Below, piece by piece: positions 42,306 to 52,118 of a DNA stretch of 64,000 nucleotides. The position numbers and the translations under genes are program-made. Source of the DNA: JAWPMT01 sp965215825 (GTDB lineage Bacteria; Bacteroidota; Bacteroidia; Cytophagales; Cyclobacteriaceae). The first letter of the stretch is position 1, and the number at the start of each line of letters is the position of its first letter. Below the pieces are notes generated by a model. The model saw nothing but the letters and a program-made list of their open reading frames with translations. It searched no databases and was not told where the DNA came from. The stretch lies in assembly GCA_965215825.1 (NCBI GenBank), contig CBDCEM010000003.1, forward strand, positions 1,984,001 to 2,048,000, given 5' to 3'.

Positions 42306-44023
42306 TGAGGAGATTTGTTTTTGCTTCTTTCCAACTTTTTTTTGGACTTATTCATTTTACGAATTTTGCCCAGGAGACCAGGGTTTCTGACTCTACCAGA
42401 TTTAAAAGTGTATTAGAACAAGTCAGAGAATATGACGGTGAGCCTTCCAAGAATTTAGATTTAGGAGAAGAGTTAGTTGTATTAGCTCAGAAATTAGGGG
42501 ATAGACGAAAGGAGGCTACAGCCTTCATTGAACTTCATCATATCCACAGAGATTTAGGCAATCTGACTACCGCGAATCAGTATTACTTAACTGCTTTAAA
42601 GATTTTTGAAGAGTTAGGAAGGAAGGACGACATGGCTGCAAGCTATGCACAGGAAGCCTCACTGTTGATGTTGGAGGGTCAATACCAGCAATCTGTCAAC
42701 GAATACCTCAAGAGCATCCAAATTTACCTGGAGTTGAAAGATACCTTCATGACCAATGTCATCAGGGTCAACGTGGGAGAAACCTACAGACTTTACGAAA
42801 AGCATGATTCGGCAGCACTCTTTCTCAAGAAAGCCCTGGAGGATAATTACAGTAAAGACGAGATTGTAGAAGGCTATGGAACTGGCAACCTCGGCATGGT
42901 CTATTATGCATTGGATAGACTCGATTCCGCACGGTCATTATTGGAGCAATCGATCTCGATCCTGGAACCTCTTGGTGATGTCTATTCGGTAACGGTCTAT
43001 GAATTTGAGCTGGGTAAAGTCTTTGTTGCTCAGGGAGATAGGATTGCTGGAGAGGAGAAGATGTTGAAGGCTTATGAGGTGGCATTGCAGGAGGGCCTCA
43101 AAGAACAAGTGCGTGACTTTAGCCAACATCTTGCAGAATATTTCGCTGGTAATGAGGATTACCGGGTCGCCCTAGCTTACCAACGGCAATATGAGACCTA
43201 CAAAGACAGTCTGATCAATATCGATAATGTTAGGAAAGTGGAGCAACTCCGCGGCCAACATCAGGTAGAACAGCGGGAGTCGGAAATTACTTTTCTCAGT
43301 GAATTGAACAAAAGTCAGAGAACGACTCTCTGGGTAGTTGGCTCAGGATCTGTCATCTTGCTGGTTTTGTTGGGCCTGCTGTACCGCAATAATCAGGAGA
43401 AAAAGAAAGCCAATGAGGCCTTGGCCAAGCGTGAAAAGGAGAAGGGGTTGCTGTTGAGTGAGCTTAACCACCGGACCAAGAACAACCTGAATATGATCTC
43501 AAGCCTGTTGAATCTACAGTCTAATGAACTGGGGGACGAGCCTGCGGCAGAAGCGGTTCGGCAGGGAAGGTATCGGGTTGATAGCCTGGCCCTGATTCAT
43601 CAGAAACTCTACAAAGAGGACTACTCCAGCATACATATGGAACAGTACCTGCAGGAATTGCTGGAGCACCTCAATGAAAGTTTCGACCCTGACGTCACGA
43701 TGGATGCTACGATTCTTCCGGAAGCCATGAAGGTAGACCGGGCAATTCCTCTGGCGCTGATTGTGAATGAATTGGTAACCAATGCCCTTAAATACGGCAA
43801 GGCTCCGAATGGAGACTCCCTGATCCGGGTTTCCTTAGAGGCTGTAGGGACGGATTACCGCCTGTGTATTCGCGACAATGGTCCTGGGATGCCTGAGCCG
43901 CAATTGGACGAGCTTTCCTCTTTTGGGTTAAAATTGATCTACTCTCTGACTGATCAACTGGAAGGAACGCTTTATTTTCGAAACGTGAATGGCGCCGAAT
44001 GGACCATCACGTTTCCTAAATGA
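42305..44023 (+). CDS. TPR sensor histidine kinase (HisKA_2 type)
   Basis: A 572-residue membrane kinase. Signal peptide (1-22), periplasmic TPR-like repeats (about 40-310, for example AASYAQEASLLMLEGQYQQS and DSARSLLEQSISILEPLGDV), one membrane helix (about 343-363, VVGSGSVILLVLLGLLY), then a HisKA_2 dimerisation domain with ELNHRTKNNLNMISSLLNLQ (His389) and an HATPase_c domain with LIVNELVTNALKYGKA and CIRDNGPGMPEP. Starts at GTG 42305. The stop overlaps the LytTR regulator gene, its clear partner. Confidence 0.9.
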   Translation: MRRFVFASFQLFFGLIHFTNFAQETRVSDSTRFKSVLEQVREYDGEPSKNLDLGEELVVLAQKLGDRRKEATAFIELHHIHRDLGNLTTANQYYLTALKIFEELGRKDDMAASYAQEASLLMLEGQYQQSVNEYLKSIQIYLELKDTFMTNVIRVNVGETYRLYEKHDSAALFLKKALEDNYSKDEIVEGYGTGNLGMVYYALDRLDSARSLLEQSISILEPLGDVYSVTVYEFELGKVFVAQGDRIAGEEKMLKAYEVALQEGLKEQVRDFSQHLAEYFAGNEDYRVALAYQRQYETYKDSLINIDNVRKVEQLRGQHQVEQRESEITFLSELNKSQRTTLWVVGSGSVILLVLLGLLYRNNQEKKKANEALAKREKEKGLLLSELNHRTKNNLNMISSLLNLQSNELGDEPAAEAVRQGRYRVDSLALIHQKLYKEDYSSIHMEQYLQELLEHLNESFDPDVTMDATILPEAMKVDRAIPLALIVNELVTNALKYGKAPNGDSLIRVSLEAVGTDYRLCIRDNGPGMPEPQLDELSSFGLKLIYSLTDQLEGTLYFRNVNGAEWTITFPK

Positions 44024-44736
44024 TCGAGAAAGCGAGCGTACTTGTAGTGGAAGATGAGGCTATTCTTGGGATGGACATGGTAAGTCGTCTCAAGAAAATG
44101 GGATATGAGGTATTGCCTTTGGCCAAGAACCCTGAACAAGCCCTGGCACAACTGTCTGAAAAACAACCTGATATACTCATGCTGGATATCCACCTGGGAG
44201 ATCGGCACATCGATGGGATCGAACTGGCAACGAAGATCAAGCAGCAATACCACTTGCCTTTTATATTTCTGACCTCCCATGCGGAAGGTGATTATATTGA
44301 AAGGGCCAAAGCCATCAAGCCATCCGCTTACCTCCTGAAGCCCTTCAAAGACAAGGAAATCAATATTGCTATTGAAATGGCCCTGGCAAACTTCTCAGGT
44401 CAGGATACTGACACGGTGACCATAAATGATTCGCTTTTCCTCAAAAAAGAGAACCGATTTGAGCGAGTGAAGTTTAAGCAGGTATTATGGTTAGAAGCTG
44501 ACAGTAACTACACGGAAATCCATACCACCTCTGACACTTTTATATATTCCACGGTATTGAAGAAGGTTGAAATGGTTTTGCCGAAGGATCAGTTCTTTCG
44601 GGTGCACCGAAGCTATATCGTCAATAAAGACAGCATTACCGGGTTTTCTGGAAATATGCTCCTGATCGATGAGCATAAAATTCCGGTAAGCAATCAATAC
44701 CGAAGCATGGTTTTCGGATGGTTCAATACGATTTAG
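44020..44736 (+). CDS. LytTR response regulator
   Basis: A 238-residue regulator. Receiver domain at 1-125, with the phosphoacceptor Asp56 in ILMLDIHLGD and the switch Lys in AYLLKPFKD. LytTR DNA-binding domain at about 140-235 with ILWLEADSNYTEIHTTSDTF, FFRVHRSYIVNKDSI and HKIPVSNQYR. Four-base overlap (ATGA) with the kinase gene in front. The pair forms a two-component system. Likely targets contain paired LytTR boxes; none was located with confidence. Confidence 0.92.
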   Translation: MIEKASVLVVEDEAILGMDMVSRLKKMGYEVLPLAKNPEQALAQLSEKQPDILMLDIHLGDRHIDGIELATKIKQQYHLPFIFLTSHAEGDYIERAKAIKPSAYLLKPFKDKEINIAIEMALANFSGQDTDTVTINDSLFLKKENRFERVKFKQVLWLEADSNYTEIHTTSDTFIYSTVLKKVEMVLPKDQFFRVHRSYIVNKDSITGFSGNMLLIDEHKIPVSNQYRSMVFGWFNTI

Positions 44737-45177
44737 GGAAATACGATAATTATAACTACATCACTCCTTAGATAGCCCCTGGCTATATTGGTTTGCAATC
44801 GTTTTGGAGTCTGAAAAAGTGCTGGTTCTAAATGAAAAACTCCTTTGTTTACAGCGAAAACGCAGCGCTTTGAAATCTTCGTTGACATTATCATAAAAGA
44901 GGGGGCTTAAGTTGTACTATTCTTGGGTTTTGTGGAAGATTCGCAGGTTTTTGATGGGAAAATGGCAGGTATTTGAAAATTGTTGCCAACTTGAAAGTAG
45001 TACACAGTTTTCAAGATATTGAATTATGATATAGATAGTGTTATGGGTATTTAATTGATTGAAATATAAATAATTTATAATTATGTTAATTAATTTTTAT
45101 TTAAAGGCTTATAACCTTGCGAAACTCATGTTAGTGTGTTGATATTTGCATCAACAAACAATAATTGATTTACAATT
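44737..45177. other. AT-rich gene-free stretch before the 45178 gene
   Basis: No gene is seen. The last 150 bases are very AT-rich (ATTAATTTTTATTTAAAGGC) and contain a hyphenated inverted repeat at 45137-45156, probably the promoter region of the secreted protein gene. Confidence 0.45.
45137..45156. promoter_or_regulatory. inverted repeat upstream of 45178
   Basis: TGTTGAT and ATCAACA, seven base pairs each, around ATTTGC. It lies 21 bases before the ATG, so it is either an operator over the transcription start or a 5' leader hairpin. Confidence 0.4.
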
Positions 45178-45795
45178 ATGAGAACAATGGTTAAACTCAT
45201 GGCAACGCTTTTAATAGTTTTAGGTGCTGCCACTTCTAATGCCAATACTTCACTGGACTCGCTTTATGCCGGGCCACAGTGTAAGTTATTCTCGCTAGAT
45301 GATCGACAATTCCGATTGATCTATGCTGCAGCCTCGCAGCAAGACATCCAACTACAAATAAAGGATACTGACGGTAGCTTGCTTTACAAGTCAAATTTAG
45401 AAGCCGAGGGCTTTGCGAGAGATTTCGACTTGTCGTTTTTGCCTGATGGTGATTACACGTTTGTGTTGGAGTCTGGTGCTTACAGGTATGAGGAGTCCGT
45501 GACGGTATCGAAATTAGCGGCAGAATCTGCTGCTAAGAAACGATTCCAGGCCTCGAAGCTCATGCTGGTAATGGTTGAAGGGGATGCTTATGCACTGCTA
45601 GGCGCGAATGCGACCGGAAGTACGCTGGAGTATTCTCTGACTAATGAGAAAGGGCAGACGCTTTACGCCGGATCGTACGAGACTGATGAGGAGATCAAGG
45701 ATCTGTTCACTTTCCGTGAAGTACAGGGCGATGTGACGCTGCAATTCTTTCTGAATGGAGATCTCGTGAATGAAAGGATACTCGCATTGAATTGA
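45178..45795 (+). CDS. hypothetical secreted protein
   Basis: A 205-residue secreted protein with the signal peptide MVKLMATLLIVLGAATSNAN. The mature part has two similar beta-rich halves: DDRQFRLIYAAASQQDIQLQ with DLSFLPDGDYTFVLESGAYR, and SKLMLVMVEGDAYALLGANA with EVQGDVTLQFFLNGDLVNER. The pattern resembles the two tandem Ig-like modules of DUF3244-type proteins in Bacteroidota but is not a firm match. It stands alone with a clear terminator behind and a long AT-rich leader in front, so it may be strongly regulated. Confidence 0.68.
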   Translation: MRTMVKLMATLLIVLGAATSNANTSLDSLYAGPQCKLFSLDDRQFRLIYAAASQQDIQLQIKDTDGSLLYKSNLEAEGFARDFDLSFLPDGDYTFVLESGAYRYEESVTVSKLAAESAAKKRFQASKLMLVMVEGDAYALLGANATGSTLEYSLTNEKGQTLYAGSYETDEEIKDLFTFREVQGDVTLQFFLNGDLVNERILALN

Positions 45796-45827
45796 GCATT
45801 TAGTAAATACTTAGATAGTTTGAAAAG

Positions 45828-45851
45828 CTCGTCGAATGACGAGTTTTTTTT
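45828..45851 (+). terminator. rho-independent terminator
   Basis: CTCGTC, loop GAAT, GACGAG followed by TTTTTTTT. It ends the transcript of the secreted protein gene, 33 bases after its stop. Confidence 0.85.
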
Positions 45852-46360
45852 ACCCATAAAGAGAACAGAACCTATTGAGTGTTCGATATGCGTAGCTCGG
45901 AGCGCGTAGCTCGGGGAACGTAGCCTGAGCTCCGAAATTCAATTTGGCACATGATCTTATGCATTCAGGAAAGAAAGTCGGATCGATCCGAAAAGCTACG
46001 AAAGCAGGACGAAAGGGTGCATAAGGATAGTTGATGTGGCAATAACTGTAAAACGTCCGAGAATGTAAATTATTGGAAATATAGGACCCGAAGCTTCGAT
46101 TTTACTTTTGGAATCCTGAAAAGATGGAGCCAGAATACCGGGAAATGCAGGACCGTGTGTGAGGTGAAAGAAAATTCCTGATCGTAAATATGGGTATTAA
46201 AAAAAATATCAGTAAGTCCTTTAACTCTGCCGAAACAGCTACTGACAACATGACCAGGGCATGTAATTGCCAAACCCCTGTAAATCAACTTCTATCGTGA
46301 GTTTCACCTGACTTATCGAGTTTTTGAACGAAAGGGACGCGTGAGGACTATTGTTGTATC
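45852..46360. other. gene-free stretch with a short GC-rich repeat
   Basis: At 45889-45935 GCGTAGCTCGG is present twice in tandem, followed by the related CGTAGCCTGAGCTCCG, which can pair back with it. No gene is seen in the rest. The kinase promoter should lie in the last 100 bases. Confidence 0.45.
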
Positions 46361-47554
46361 ATGAAACTACCAGCAGGTTTATCGTCCCTCCATGAAGATT
46401 TAATTGACTTGAAGTTTCAATTGATGCTACTGGATGCCACGGGTAAGGTAATTGCATCTGATGATCGGCTGTTTATTGTCGAAAAGGACGCATTTAATCT
46501 TTTTGAGGAGGAGGTTTTTCACGGAATGGCACCTTATCTCGAAACGTTGTTGGTAGACGAACCTTTTAAACTAGAATGTATAGAGACCCATTTCTGTAAT
46601 CATCATTCGATTTTCGATTTTTCGTTAAAGACAATTACCTACCAGGGTCAAAAGGCCTATGCCTTGACAATTTACGACCTGGAAGAGGTATACCAGAAGG
46701 TCGTGGACTTGCGTTATGAACGAAACGAGGCTTTGTCATTATCCAGTCAACTTAAAGTGGCCTACAAAAAGCTGGAGGAAGCGTATGAACAACAAAGGGA
46801 AAGCAACCAAAAACTGCAGGAAATGCAGCTTGAAGTACTTTACCAGGAGAAAATGGCTTCTGTAGCTCAACTAGCGACAGGTATGGCTCATGAAATCAAC
46901 AACCCTTTGAATTTCATTCGAAATGGTATTGTGGTATTGAAGGATTCTGTAAATCAGGTTCAGGAAACCCGGGACGGAAAGCCATCGAGCCGGGAAACAT
47001 TTGATAAAGTGGTGTCGATCATTGAGCAGGGGTCATTGCGCATTCATGAGGTGGTACAACAGTTGCAGGCTTTCAATGACTTTGGCAGCTCAGAGCGAAA
47101 GTGGGTCAATATTCATGATAACCTTGATCGGGTAATCGACCTGTTGATTCCACAACTTAAGACACATATTAAGATTTCAAAAGCTTATGATGAATCGTTC
47201 GATATGGTGTGTTGTATTCCAAGAAAAATCAACCAGGTTTTTTTGAATTTGTTGACTAATGCCTCCTCATTTATCCCGTCTACAAGGATAGGTCAGATTG
47301 AGATCCGAACGGAATGGGAGGAATACTGGCTGGAAATCAGTTTCAAGGATAATGGCACTGGAATTCCTGAAACATTTCAGAAGCAGGTTTTTGACCCTTT
47401 TTTTTCTGCCAAAGCAGATGGGTCCGGTAAGGGATTAGGACTCGCTGTGAGCTACAAAATCGTGGAAGAGCACGGGGGCAAACTAATGTTTGATAGCAAC
47501 GAACAGGAAACTACTTTTCGAATGATCTTGCCTTTAGGTGATGACGAAGGATGA
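46361..47554 (+). CDS. soluble sensor histidine kinase
   Basis: A 397-residue kinase without membrane segments. The first 125 residues form a PAS-like sensor part (LKFQLMLLDATGKVIASDDR, FSLKTITYQGQKAYALTIYD). A coiled coil follows (about 128-165, KLEEAYEQQRESNQKLQEMQ), then HisKA with MAHEINNPLNFI (His177) and HATPase_c with KINQVFLNLLTNAS, FKDNGTGIPE and GSGKGLGLAVSYKIV. No response regulator is nearby, so the partner is elsewhere. Convergent with the TonB-dependent receptor gene. Confidence 0.88.
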   Translation: MKLPAGLSSLHEDLIDLKFQLMLLDATGKVIASDDRLFIVEKDAFNLFEEEVFHGMAPYLETLLVDEPFKLECIETHFCNHHSIFDFSLKTITYQGQKAYALTIYDLEEVYQKVVDLRYERNEALSLSSQLKVAYKKLEEAYEQQRESNQKLQEMQLEVLYQEKMASVAQLATGMAHEINNPLNFIRNGIVVLKDSVNQVQETRDGKPSSRETFDKVVSIIEQGSLRIHEVVQQLQAFNDFGSSERKWVNIHDNLDRVIDLLIPQLKTHIKISKAYDESFDMVCCIPRKINQVFLNLLTNASSFIPSTRIGQIEIRTEWEEYWLEISFKDNGTGIPETFQKQVFDPFFSAKADGSGKGLGLAVSYKIVEEHGGKLMFDSNEQETTFRMILPLGDDEG

Positions 47555-47570
47555 ATAAGTCGAACGTACG

Positions 47571-50309
47571 TCACTTAAACCTTCGGATTTGGTAAGTGAA
47601 GGTGAGCATGAAGTAACGTTGCAGGACCTGAGTCTGACTCTCCTGAACGTATTGCGCCGTTACGGTCTGGTTGAAGCTTTGGTTTTGGCCCAGTAGATCA
47701 AACACAGAAAGCTCCAGTTCGCCGTTATCATTCTTCAAAAACTTCTTCGCGACACCCATGCTCCAGAGCGTATAGGTGGTATCGAAGGTGTCGTTGATGC
47801 CGGTGTAATTCTGGAAGTAAGTCTCATTGCGAAAGACAAGGCCTTTTGGGAACATCAGGTTGAGTTTGACACCCAGGGTTTGCGTGAAGTACTGGTTGTT
47901 GGTCTCAGACTGGATGGAGTTTTGTACGCGACTACCGGTGATCTGGTAGGAGAGATTGTAGTCAATCTTTTCGCTGATGTTGCTGACCAGCCCTACTTTG
48001 AAATTGAGGCCGAAAGTGTTGGATACATTCATTCGGTTGTTGGTGAACCCTGGCAGTCGCTGGTAGCTCAGTCCCGCGGAGAGATTGAGGTTGTTTTTGA
48101 TGGGAGCAAGCAATACGCCGAAAGTGGAGTTGTTGCGAAGGAACCAATACCCGTCTACATTGACCGGTGTGGTGAGTTGTGCGCCCCGGACCAATGAAAT
48201 CCCCTGATTGGTAATGGAGTCGGCTCTGACGATGGAACTACCCGTACTGATGTAGTTAGAACTGGTCGTCATACGCGTGAGGTTTGAAAAGGTGATGTTT
48301 TTGTCCACCAGGTTCTTTTGCAAGCGCATGACCAACGCATGGGTATACGTCTGATTGAGGTTGGGATTGCCTACGGTCAGGAAAAGAGGGTCGCTGTTGT
48401 CGATGACATTTTGAAGTTGACTAACAGATGGTTCTGTGGTAGAGGTGGTGTAGCGCACCAGGAAATTTCCTGATTCTGCCAGATCGAACCGTGCAGAAAT
48501 TCCAGGAAGCAAGGAGCTGAAGCTACGGGTAAATTGGCCGGTGCCAGGAAGTAGTTGTTCGTTATCCAGGGAAGCATGCTGAAAAGACAGACCTATATTC
48601 AGGTTATTGCCAAAGTTGTTGTTGGAGAAGAGGATGGTGGGGGTGTTTTTGGTATAACCACTCTGGAAGGTATTGGACAAGGCCTCGTTGAAAAGACTGG
48701 TTCCTTCGCTTTCGCGTAATACAAATGTTTGACGGTCGGATTCACTGGCTGTGTGTGTAATGGCGTAACTCATGGATAACTGGGCAGTGGTACCCACGGG
48801 CTCTGTATAGGTCACTGTGGACCCAATGGCGTATTGCTTCTCGTTGGTGTTGTAGTCGATAAGAGAATCCCGCTCCAGGTCCTGATACAAATTTTCGCGA
48901 AGGGTGGGGTTAATGCGGCTATTGAGATCTATGGACAAGGTACGGCCTATCTTGCTGAATTTGTGTTGCAGAATGACCCTGTTGCTGATGTTGAAGGAAC
49001 GATTCAGACTTGTGTACCGGTTGAAGGTTTGGTTGAGTACCTGATTTGCTTCATTGGTGGTTTCACCGAGAGTCGTGTCGTCACCCTGATTGTTTTGGTA
49101 GCTGATGTTGGACCGAATGAGTAAGTTATTGTTGTCATTGATTTTGTGTCGAATACGTAGGTTGAGGCGGTGGTTCTGGTTGTCTGTTGCTGACAGCTGC
49201 TGCTCTGTGTAGAACTGACTGCCATTATTGAGCAATGATTCCCTATTGAGCACCTGATCATTGCCATTGTCGGATTGGTTGAAAAAATAGCTTCCTTCGA
49301 AGGACGTGTTTTTGCCCCAATCATCAGTGAAATTGACGCCCATGGCGTTGGTCTTGGTAATGCCACTCTGAGTTCCCGTGATGAAATTTTGGTTGCCTCC
49401 TCTGCGAAAACGCCCTCGTCGACCGCCGCCACTGATACCTGCCAGGTCTTCACTGCCGAAGTTCTGCTGGTTGATGTTGTTGCTCATGCCCAGGACCGTA
49501 AGCCGCTGGTCTTTGTTAAAAGAGTTGATTGTAGTTCCGGCTTTGTACAATTCGTTTTCACCCATTCCGGCGTAGACTTTTCCAAATTGCCCGTTTCGCT
49601 TGTCTTTCTTCGTCACCACATTCATGGTTTTTGTGGTATTCCCATCGTCGAAACCTGTGAACTGAGACTGGTCACTTTCTTCGTCATAGACCTGCACTTT
49701 GTCTACCACTTCCGCGGGGATGGTATTGAGCGATAGGAGTGGGTCCTGACCAAAGAACCTTTTGCCATCCATCAGGACTTGCTCGATGCTTTCTCCATTG
49801 GCGGAAACGCCAGTGCCATCTACGACAATGCCTGGCATTTTGCTGACCAGGTCGGTGGCTGAGGCGTCAGGGTTTACTTTGAATGCCTGTGCATTGTATT
49901 GCGTCGTATCACCAAGCTGCTGCACTGCGACGACTTCTCCATCTACAGTAATCTCATCCAGCACTGTAAGGTCCGGTTGTATGGAAAGGGCACCTAGCTG
50001 CGTGTCGAGCTGGGTGAGGCGAAACACTTTGGTGTAGGTAACATATCCTACACTTCGCACCCTGAGTTTATAAAAGGCGCGCGGCAACTGGTCGATGTAA
50101 AACTGCCCATCTCCATCCGTCACCGTGAATCGGGATTGGCTTGAATCTTTGATGTTGATCAACTGCACCGAGGCACCTACCAAACCAGTACGGTCACCTG
50201 CATCGATCAAAATGCCGCTAACTCTTAAATTCGAATCTTGTGCCTGCAAAGCGACACTGAGCAACAAGCCGCAAAGCACGGAGATGGTACGAATGGTGAA
50301 ACTCACCAT
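47571..50309 (-). CDS. TonB-dependent receptor-like outer membrane protein
   Basis: A 912-residue outer membrane protein. Signal peptide (1-23), a carboxypeptidase-regulatory-like domain (about 28-110, VSGILIDAGDRTGLVGASVQ), a plug (about 135-230, ATDLVSKMPGIVVDGTGVSA, ESIEQVLMDGKRFFGQDPL) and a large beta-barrel (OMP_b-brl_3 type) with many aromatic-girdle strands. No TonB box is obvious. These proteins may carry small molecules or act as adhesion proteins. The Spy-like gene directly in front suggests a shared operon. Confidence 0.88.
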   Translation of the reverse strand: MVSFTIRTISVLCGLLLSVALQAQDSNLRVSGILIDAGDRTGLVGASVQLINIKDSSQSRFTVTDGDGQFYIDQLPRAFYKLRVRSVGYVTYTKVFRLTQLDTQLGALSIQPDLTVLDEITVDGEVVAVQQLGDTTQYNAQAFKVNPDASATDLVSKMPGIVVDGTGVSANGESIEQVLMDGKRFFGQDPLLSLNTIPAEVVDKVQVYDEESDQSQFTGFDDGNTTKTMNVVTKKDKRNGQFGKVYAGMGENELYKAGTTINSFNKDQRLTVLGMSNNINQQNFGSEDLAGISGGGRRGRFRRGGNQNFITGTQSGITKTNAMGVNFTDDWGKNTSFEGSYFFNQSDNGNDQVLNRESLLNNGSQFYTEQQLSATDNQNHRLNLRIRHKINDNNNLLIRSNISYQNNQGDDTTLGETTNEANQVLNQTFNRYTSLNRSFNISNRVILQHKFSKIGRTLSIDLNSRINPTLRENLYQDLERDSLIDYNTNEKQYAIGSTVTYTEPVGTTAQLSMSYAITHTASESDRQTFVLRESEGTSLFNEALSNTFQSGYTKNTPTILFSNNNFGNNLNIGLSFQHASLDNEQLLPGTGQFTRSFSSLLPGISARFDLAESGNFLVRYTTSTTEPSVSQLQNVIDNSDPLFLTVGNPNLNQTYTHALVMRLQKNLVDKNITFSNLTRMTTSSNYISTGSSIVRADSITNQGISLVRGAQLTTPVNVDGYWFLRNNSTFGVLLAPIKNNLNLSAGLSYQRLPGFTNNRMNVSNTFGLNFKVGLVSNISEKIDYNLSYQITGSRVQNSIQSETNNQYFTQTLGVKLNLMFPKGLVFRNETYFQNYTGINDTFDTTYTLWSMGVAKKFLKNDNGELELSVFDLLGQNQSFNQTVTAQYVQESQTQVLQRYFMLTFTYQIRRFK

Positions 50310-50726
50310 TTATTGTCCGTTGGGGTCTTCAGTCCTTTGCCTTCTTCCTCGTCGTGGAGTGCTTAGGCTTTTGTAGATCTCAAACTGCTCGGGATTAAGA
50401 ACATCCGCCATCAATTCGTCTTTTTCTGTTCGGAGGGCCTTCATTTTTTCACGGCGGCCTTCCCGGTCTCCACTTTGTCGGAGTTCCTCGAATGTTTCTT
50501 TGAGTGTGATGGCAAACTCGTCATAGATCCCGTCAATCAACACTTTTTGGTCCTCGCTAAGGTCGGCGACTTTTGCGTATAAAGCTTGCTTTTCTCGGGC
50601 CACACGCTCTTCGGGGTTGCGTGAGCCTCTGCCACCTGGTCCTCCGCCACGAGGTGGTTGAGCCGATGCTAAGAGTGAAACTAGTAGGAGGGCAAGGCAG
50701 CAAGTATAGCGGAAGAGTGTATGCAT
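50310..50726 (-). CDS. Spy/CpxP-like periplasmic protein
   Basis: A 138-residue exported protein with signal peptide (FRYTCCLALLLVSLLASAQ). A Gly/Arg-rich stretch (PRGGGPGGRGSRNPEERVAR) follows, then two helices with LSEDQKVLIDGIYDEFAITL and the LTxxQ-like LNPEQFEIYKSL typical of Spy/CpxP proteins. Such proteins hold unfolded periplasmic or outer membrane proteins. The next base after its stop is the start of the barrel protein, so it could serve as its assembly helper. Confidence 0.75.
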   Translation of the reverse strand: MHTLFRYTCCLALLLVSLLASAQPPRGGGPGGRGSRNPEERVAREKQALYAKVADLSEDQKVLIDGIYDEFAITLKETFEELRQSGDREGRREKMKALRTEKDELMADVLNPEQFEIYKSLSTPRRGRRQRTEDPNGQ

Positions 50727-50938
50727 GATTTAGGTCTGTTTTTTCCTTAGATGCTTTATGTGATGGAAACCTTCGGTTCCTACCTAAAGATCATGACCTG
50801 AGGTCCTATGATAGAGTGGAGAATTCGATCGTCTGCCTGAATTGGCTAATGTCGTATTGAGACGTCACTTCGAGAGCTTGGACTACCTCTGAAAAGCTAA
50901 AAACACATGAGCTGCGCGCCCCGGGTACAGGAAGACAA

Positions 50939-51838
50939 CTATTTTTGCCCTCGAATCAGTAGCCCTTTTCTGAATGCATGAGACAATGCGGCGGGTACTG
51001 CTGATTCTGCCTCAATAACGAGAGCCTTAGCTTTTTGGACCTGGGCCAGCATCTCTTGTTCAAGGGCGACTGCCTGGGCTCGTTTTTCTTCTGCTTTGGC
51101 CTGCGCAATCTCCAAATCGGCAGTGGCCTGATCGATCTGCAGTTTGGCGCCAATGTTTTGACCAAGGTTGATGTCTGCTATATCGATGGATAAAATCTCG
51201 TAGGCAGTACCTGCATCCAGTCCACTTGAAAGTACCAATCGGGAAATGTCCTCAGGTCTTTCCAGTACAATTTTGTAGTTGGTAGAGGCACCAATTTGTG
51301 AAATAATGCCTTGACCCACACGTGCTTTAATGGTTTCTTCTCCGGATCCACCCACGAGTTGCGCAATATTGGTACGAACAGTGACCCGCGCTTCTGCAAT
51401 GAGCTGTATACCATCAGCAGATACTCCGGTAATGGCAGGAACCAATATCATATAAGGAGTAACGGAAATTTGCACCGCCTCCAGTACATCACGACCCGCC
51501 AGGTCTATGGCTGTGGCTTGCTGAAAGGACATGTTGAGGTTGGCCTTGTCTGCGACGATTAGTGCCTTGATGACCTTGGTAAGATCTCCACTCGCCAGAT
51601 GGTGTGTTTCCAGGTGTTGCGTATTGATGTCTTTGATGCCTGCTTTGGTGGCAAGGATCAGCGAGTTGACGATCAGTTTGGGAGGGACTTTACGGAACCT
51701 CATGAAAACCAAATCCAGCAAATTGACACGGACGCCCGAGAAAACGGCTGTGATCCACAAACTAAGAGGGAAAACGTACAATAAAAGCCAAAGGGCCACC
51801 AATGCGATTCCCGCGATGATCAATAAATCTACTGGCAT
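50939..51838 (-). CDS. floA: flotillin-like protein FloA
   Basis: A 299-residue SPFH-family membrane scaffold (UPF0365). An N-terminal membrane hairpin (LLIIAGIALVALWLLLYVFP) is followed by the SPFH part (RVNLLDLVFMRFRKVPPKLI, then AVQISVTPYMILVPAITGVS) and a coiled, Ala/Glu-rich end (ATADLEIAQAKAEEKRAQAV, ALEQEMLAQVQKAKALVIEA). FloA builds functional membrane microdomains that gather protein complexes. Slightly shorter than the usual 320-330 residues, mainly in the C-terminal tail. Confidence 0.9.
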   Translation of the reverse strand: MPVDLLIIAGIALVALWLLLYVFPLSLWITAVFSGVRVNLLDLVFMRFRKVPPKLIVNSLILATKAGIKDINTQHLETHHLASGDLTKVIKALIVADKANLNMSFQQATAIDLAGRDVLEAVQISVTPYMILVPAITGVSADGIQLIAEARVTVRTNIAQLVGGSGEETIKARVGQGIISQIGASTNYKIVLERPEDISRLVLSSGLDAGTAYEILSIDIADINLGQNIGAKLQIDQATADLEIAQAKAEEKRAQAVALEQEMLAQVQKAKALVIEAESAVPAALSHAFRKGLLIRGQK

Positions 51839-52118
51839 GAAGTAAACCTGGTTACTGGATAAAAGTAAGTTGGGAAGGTACGTCTATTTTATTTCCGGTG
51901 TAGGATTTTTTTCAACATACCCAATTAGGAGCCATGTGCTATTTCAACTCAATTGAAACCGCACCGGTAAACTATTCATTGATACCCAGGTGTCGATGTT
52001 AAAATTATTTATTATTACATATACTGGAAACAATTATTAGTATTTTGACTAATTTCAAATATATGTTTTGAAAATCGAACTTCACAATAACATGTAATGA
52101 AATAACCTACTCATAATC
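51839..52118. other. AT-rich gene-free stretch
   Basis: Divergent region between FloA and the 52119 gene. The last 120 bases are AT-rich (AAAATTATTTATTATTACAT). Both promoters must lie here; no repeat was found. Confidence 0.4.

Noticed and set aside
46070..46288. 72-codon minus-strand frame before the histidine kinase
   Set aside because: No start signal, no family, and composition unlike the neighbours.
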